NCBI RefSeq assembly: GCF_030285925.1
Contig: NZ_CP127251.1
Span: 2,418,001 to 2,482,000 of the forward strand
Direction: 5' to 3'
Length of the DNA: 64,000 nucleotides
Source: Devosia sp. YIM 151766
Lineage (GTDB): Bacteria > Pseudomonadota > Alphaproteobacteria > Rhizobiales > Devosiaceae
Shown: one piece after another, positions 61,867 through 64,000 of the stretch
Position numbering within the stretch: the first letter of the stretch is position 1
Layout: every line of letters starts with the position of its first letter
Notes under the pieces: model-generated
What the model was told of the DNA's origin: nothing
Seen by the model: only the letters and a program-made list of their open reading frames with translations
The model's database searches: none
Translations under genes and position numbers: made by a program

Positions 61867-63950
61867 GACTGACTATCAAGACAAAACTGGCGGCGACATT
61901 CGTTGCCGTGGTTGCGCTGTCCGGCGCCAGTATGTTCCTGGCTTTGCAGGGCTTGGGAACGATCAACCAATCCATGGACACGGTGATCAATGGACCGGTC
62001 CAGCGCTCGCAGCAGCTCAAGGAAATCCAGGTCGAGCTCACCGCCCTGTCCAACAATATGCGGGCCATGCTGCTCAGCAATGAGGATGCGGAACTGATCA
62101 CGCGGCAGGCCGCCATGCAGCAGAATTTTGACGAGCTGAACGCTGTCGCGCACGATCTGGCCGGCAGCTTCACCAATGTCGACAATGCCAGCGACATGCA
62201 GAGCTTCATCGCTACGCTCGATACCTATTGGGCCACGCTTGGCGATGCCAGGGCCGAGGCCATGAAGAATACCGATACGACGGCTTTCGCCATCACCACT
62301 TCGGAAGGCAGCGCCGCGATCACCGCCGTCGAAAACACCATGGGCAAGCTGCTGCCCGCCCTGTCGCAGCGCGTGATGGCCGGCGATGCCTCGGCTTTCC
62401 CCGCCTATGAGGCCGCCAGCACCCTCTTCCTCGACGCCAGCGACGTATTCCGCCAGCACCGCAATGTGCTGCTGGCGTCCAGCAACCCGGCCAAGCAGGA
62501 TGAATGGTTCGGCGACTTCGACGGCGTCTATGACCGCATGCAGCCCAATATCGACCGGCTAGCGCGCCTGGCAGGTCCGTCCGAAGCCGCGCTCGTCTCC
62601 GAATTGCGGTCCGATTTCGACGCCATGTTCACGGCGATGGAAAAGGGCAATACCATTGCCATCCAGCGCTCGCAGTTCAACGCCACCGAAATCGTCGACA
62701 AGATCGGCGCGCCGCTGCGGGCCGAGGCCGTCGCCACGATCGACCGGATCGTTGCTCGCAACGAACAGACCGTGGCCACCGCCCTCGCCGAGGCCAATAC
62801 GCTTTATGAACAGAGCCGCCTGTTCCTGATCGCGCTGCTGATCGGCTCGGTCATCATCGCCGCGGTCGCCGCCACCTGGATCGTGGTTTCGATCACCCGG
62901 GCCATGAACAGCGCCGTGCGCCTGGCCACCGACGTGTCGAATGGCGATCTCAGCGCCACTGCCGATCTCAAGTCCGACGACGAGGTCGGCGATCTGATCA
63001 AGGCCCTCAACGCCATGACCGCCAAGCTGCGCGAAGTGGTCTCCGAGGTGACCGCCGCCACTCATAACGTCACCGCCGGCAGCCAGGAAATGTCGGCTAC
63101 CGCCGAGCAGTTGAGCCAGGGCGCCACCGAACAGGCATCCTCGACCGAAGAGGCCTCGGCCTCGATGGAGGAAATGGCCGCCACCATCAAGCAATCGGCC
63201 GACAATGCCTCCCAGACCGAGAAGATCGCCCGCCAGTCCGCTGCCGACGCCATCGCCTCCGGCGAAGCGGTGAACAATGCCGTCGCCGCCATGCAGACCA
63301 TCGCCGAAAAGATCATGGTCGTGCAGGAGATTGCCCGCCAGACCGACCTGCTCGCCCTCAACGCCGCGGTGGAAGCCGCCCGCGCCGGCGAACATGGCCG
63401 TGGCTTCGCCGTGGTGGCTTCGGAAGTGCGCAAGCTCGCCGAACGCAGCCAGGCGGCGGCGGCCGAAATCTCGACCTTGTCCGGCACCACGGTCAAGGCC
63501 GCTCAGTCGGCCGGCGAGATGCTCGGCCAGCTCGTGCCCGACATCCAGCGCACGGCGGAACTGGTGGAGGAAATCTCCGCCGGCAGCCGCGAGCAGAATG
63601 CCGGTGCGGCGCAGATCAACACCGCGATCCAGCAGCTCGACAAGGTGACCCAGCAAAACACCTCCGCCGCCGAGGAAATGTCCTCGACCGCCGAGGAACT
63701 GGCCAGCCAGGCCGAGCAATTGCAGGCCGCGATCAGCTATTTCCGCATCGAGGCGGGCGCCATGCCGGTGACGGCCAATAGCCCGGCCAGGTCATCCGGC
63801 GACCTGAAGCAGGCCATCCTGGCCAAGGCGCCGCATATGCGCCGGTCCGGCCAGGGCAAGATGGCCCAGGGCGGCGGTTTCGACCTCGACCTCGACGGCG
63901 ATGATCACGACGATCTCGACAGCGAGTTCACCCGCCGCGGCGCCGCCTGA
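61863..63950 (+). CDS. methyl-accepting chemotaxis receptor
   Basis: 695 residues from GTG at 61863. A membrane helix at about 10-30, a periplasmic four-helix bundle sensor to about 315, a second membrane helix ([20 protein letters not shown]), HAMP domain, then the signalling hairpin [20 protein letters not shown] and [20 protein letters not shown]. The Asp-rich tail ends before a short C-terminal stretch. It has no CheB/CheR-binding pentapeptide visible. It ends the che operon. Confidence 0.93.
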   Translation: MRLTIKTKLAATFVAVVALSGASMFLALQGLGTINQSMDTVINGPVQRSQQLKEIQVELTALSNNMRAMLLSNEDAELITRQAAMQQNFDELNAVAHDLAGSFTNVDNASDMQSFIATLDTYWATLGDARAEAMKNTDTTAFAITTSEGSAAITAVENTMGKLLPALSQRVMAGDASAFPAYEAASTLFLDASDVFRQHRNVLLASSNPAKQDEWFGDFDGVYDRMQPNIDRLARLAGPSEAALVSELRSDFDAMFTAMEKGNTIAIQRSQFNATEIVDKIGAPLRAEAVATIDRIVARNEQTVATALAEANTLYEQSRLFLIALLIGSVIIAAVAATWIVVSITRAMNSAVRLATDVSNGDLSATADLKSDDEVGDLIKALNAMTAKLREVVSEVTAATHNVTAGSQEMSATAEQLSQGATEQASSTEEASASMEEMAATIKQSADNASQTEKIARQSAADAIASGEAVNNAVAAMQTIAEKIMVVQEIARQTDLLALNAAVEAARAGEHGRGFAVVASEVRKLAERSQAAAAEISTLSGTTVKAAQSAGEMLGQLVPDIQRTAELVEEISAGSREQNAGAAQINTAIQQLDKVTQQNTSAAEEMSSTAEELASQAEQLQAAISYFRIEAGAMPVTANSPARSSGDLKQAILAKAPHMRRSGQGKMAQGGGFDLDLDGDDHDDLDSEFTRRGAA

Positions 63951-63963
63951 TCGACGGTGCTCC

Positions 63964-63995
63964 GATCCCGGCCGTCCAGAAGGCTGGCCGGGATC
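63964..63995 (+). terminator. terminator hairpin of the chemotaxis operon
   Basis: GATCCCGGCC (63964-63973) and GGCCGGGATC (63986-63995) pair perfectly with a 12-base loop. The window ends five bases later, so a T-run cannot be checked. Confidence 0.6.
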
Positions 63996-64000
63996 AGCCG

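Overview
The window is high-GC chromosomal DNA of an alphaproteobacterium, most likely in the Hyphomicrobiales and possibly Devosia-like. Supporting this are the rpmH-rnpA-yidC-engB block, the alphaproteobacterial-type 6S RNA between zapA and the 5-formyl-THF cyclo-ligase gene, the split tol/pal loci, a YbgF/CpoB-tilS pair and a CheY/CheA/CheW cluster with an STAS protein. The genus is inferred from style and gene order, not from a database match.

Layout. 1-2.6 kb: the 3' end of a GntR/FCD regulator and four small unrecognised genes, three of them probably exported or membrane-bound. 2.7-12.0 kb: a compact mobile element that ends in a tRNA-Arg(ACG) gene. It has a mobilisation operon (MobC-like, relaxase, membrane protein, small protein, VirD4/TraG-like ATPase without membrane segments). 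It also has a clearly AT-rich two-gene module, an AAA ATPase plus a DUF4435/TOPRIM protein, which matches the PARIS (AriA-AriB) anti-phage architecture. An unknown gene, a frameshifted small gene and a large serine recombinase follow; the recombinase reading frame runs into the tRNA. 12.2-15.2 kb: an orphan sensor kinase and an unusual FAD oxidoreductase lacking redox cysteines.

15.3-32.5 kb is core chromosome: rpmH-rnpA-yidC-engB on +, then a long minus-strand block (amidotransferase, msrB, tolB-A-R-Q, ybgC, NUDIX, ruvB, a VapBC-type pair, ruvA, ruvC), a GGDEF protein, yebC, a YmdB-type phosphodiesterase, the folate cyclo-ligase, 6S RNA, a ParDE pair, zapA and a DUF4164-type protein. Two toxin-antitoxin pairs sit inside otherwise conserved neighbourhoods (ruvA/ruvB and zapA/6S RNA), each with its own palindromic operator candidate.

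32.7-41.2 kb is central metabolism: transketolase, GAPDH, phosphoglycerate kinase, class I aldolase, a thiamine-phosphate synthase-like gene, a Sel1-repeat protein and an inositol monophosphatase family gene. 41.3-46.5 kb is the cell envelope: a MotA/MotB-like pair, pal, cpoB, then tilS. 46.6-55.8 kb holds argB, a TauE/SafE permease, threonine ammonia-lyase, an exported protein, a pyrimidine 5'-nucleotidase, an ABC exporter, and a zinc-type regulon (SmtB-like repressor, operator, cation diffusion facilitator).

55.8-64 kb holds an HI0933-type flavoprotein, an HD-GYP response regulator and a chemotaxis operon (STAS protein, CheY, CheA, CheW, MCP) that ends at a strong hairpin. Palindromic REP-like repeats lie at about 28.55-28.63 kb and 43.42-43.44 kb, and a different large inverted repeat lies at 54.53-54.64 kb.
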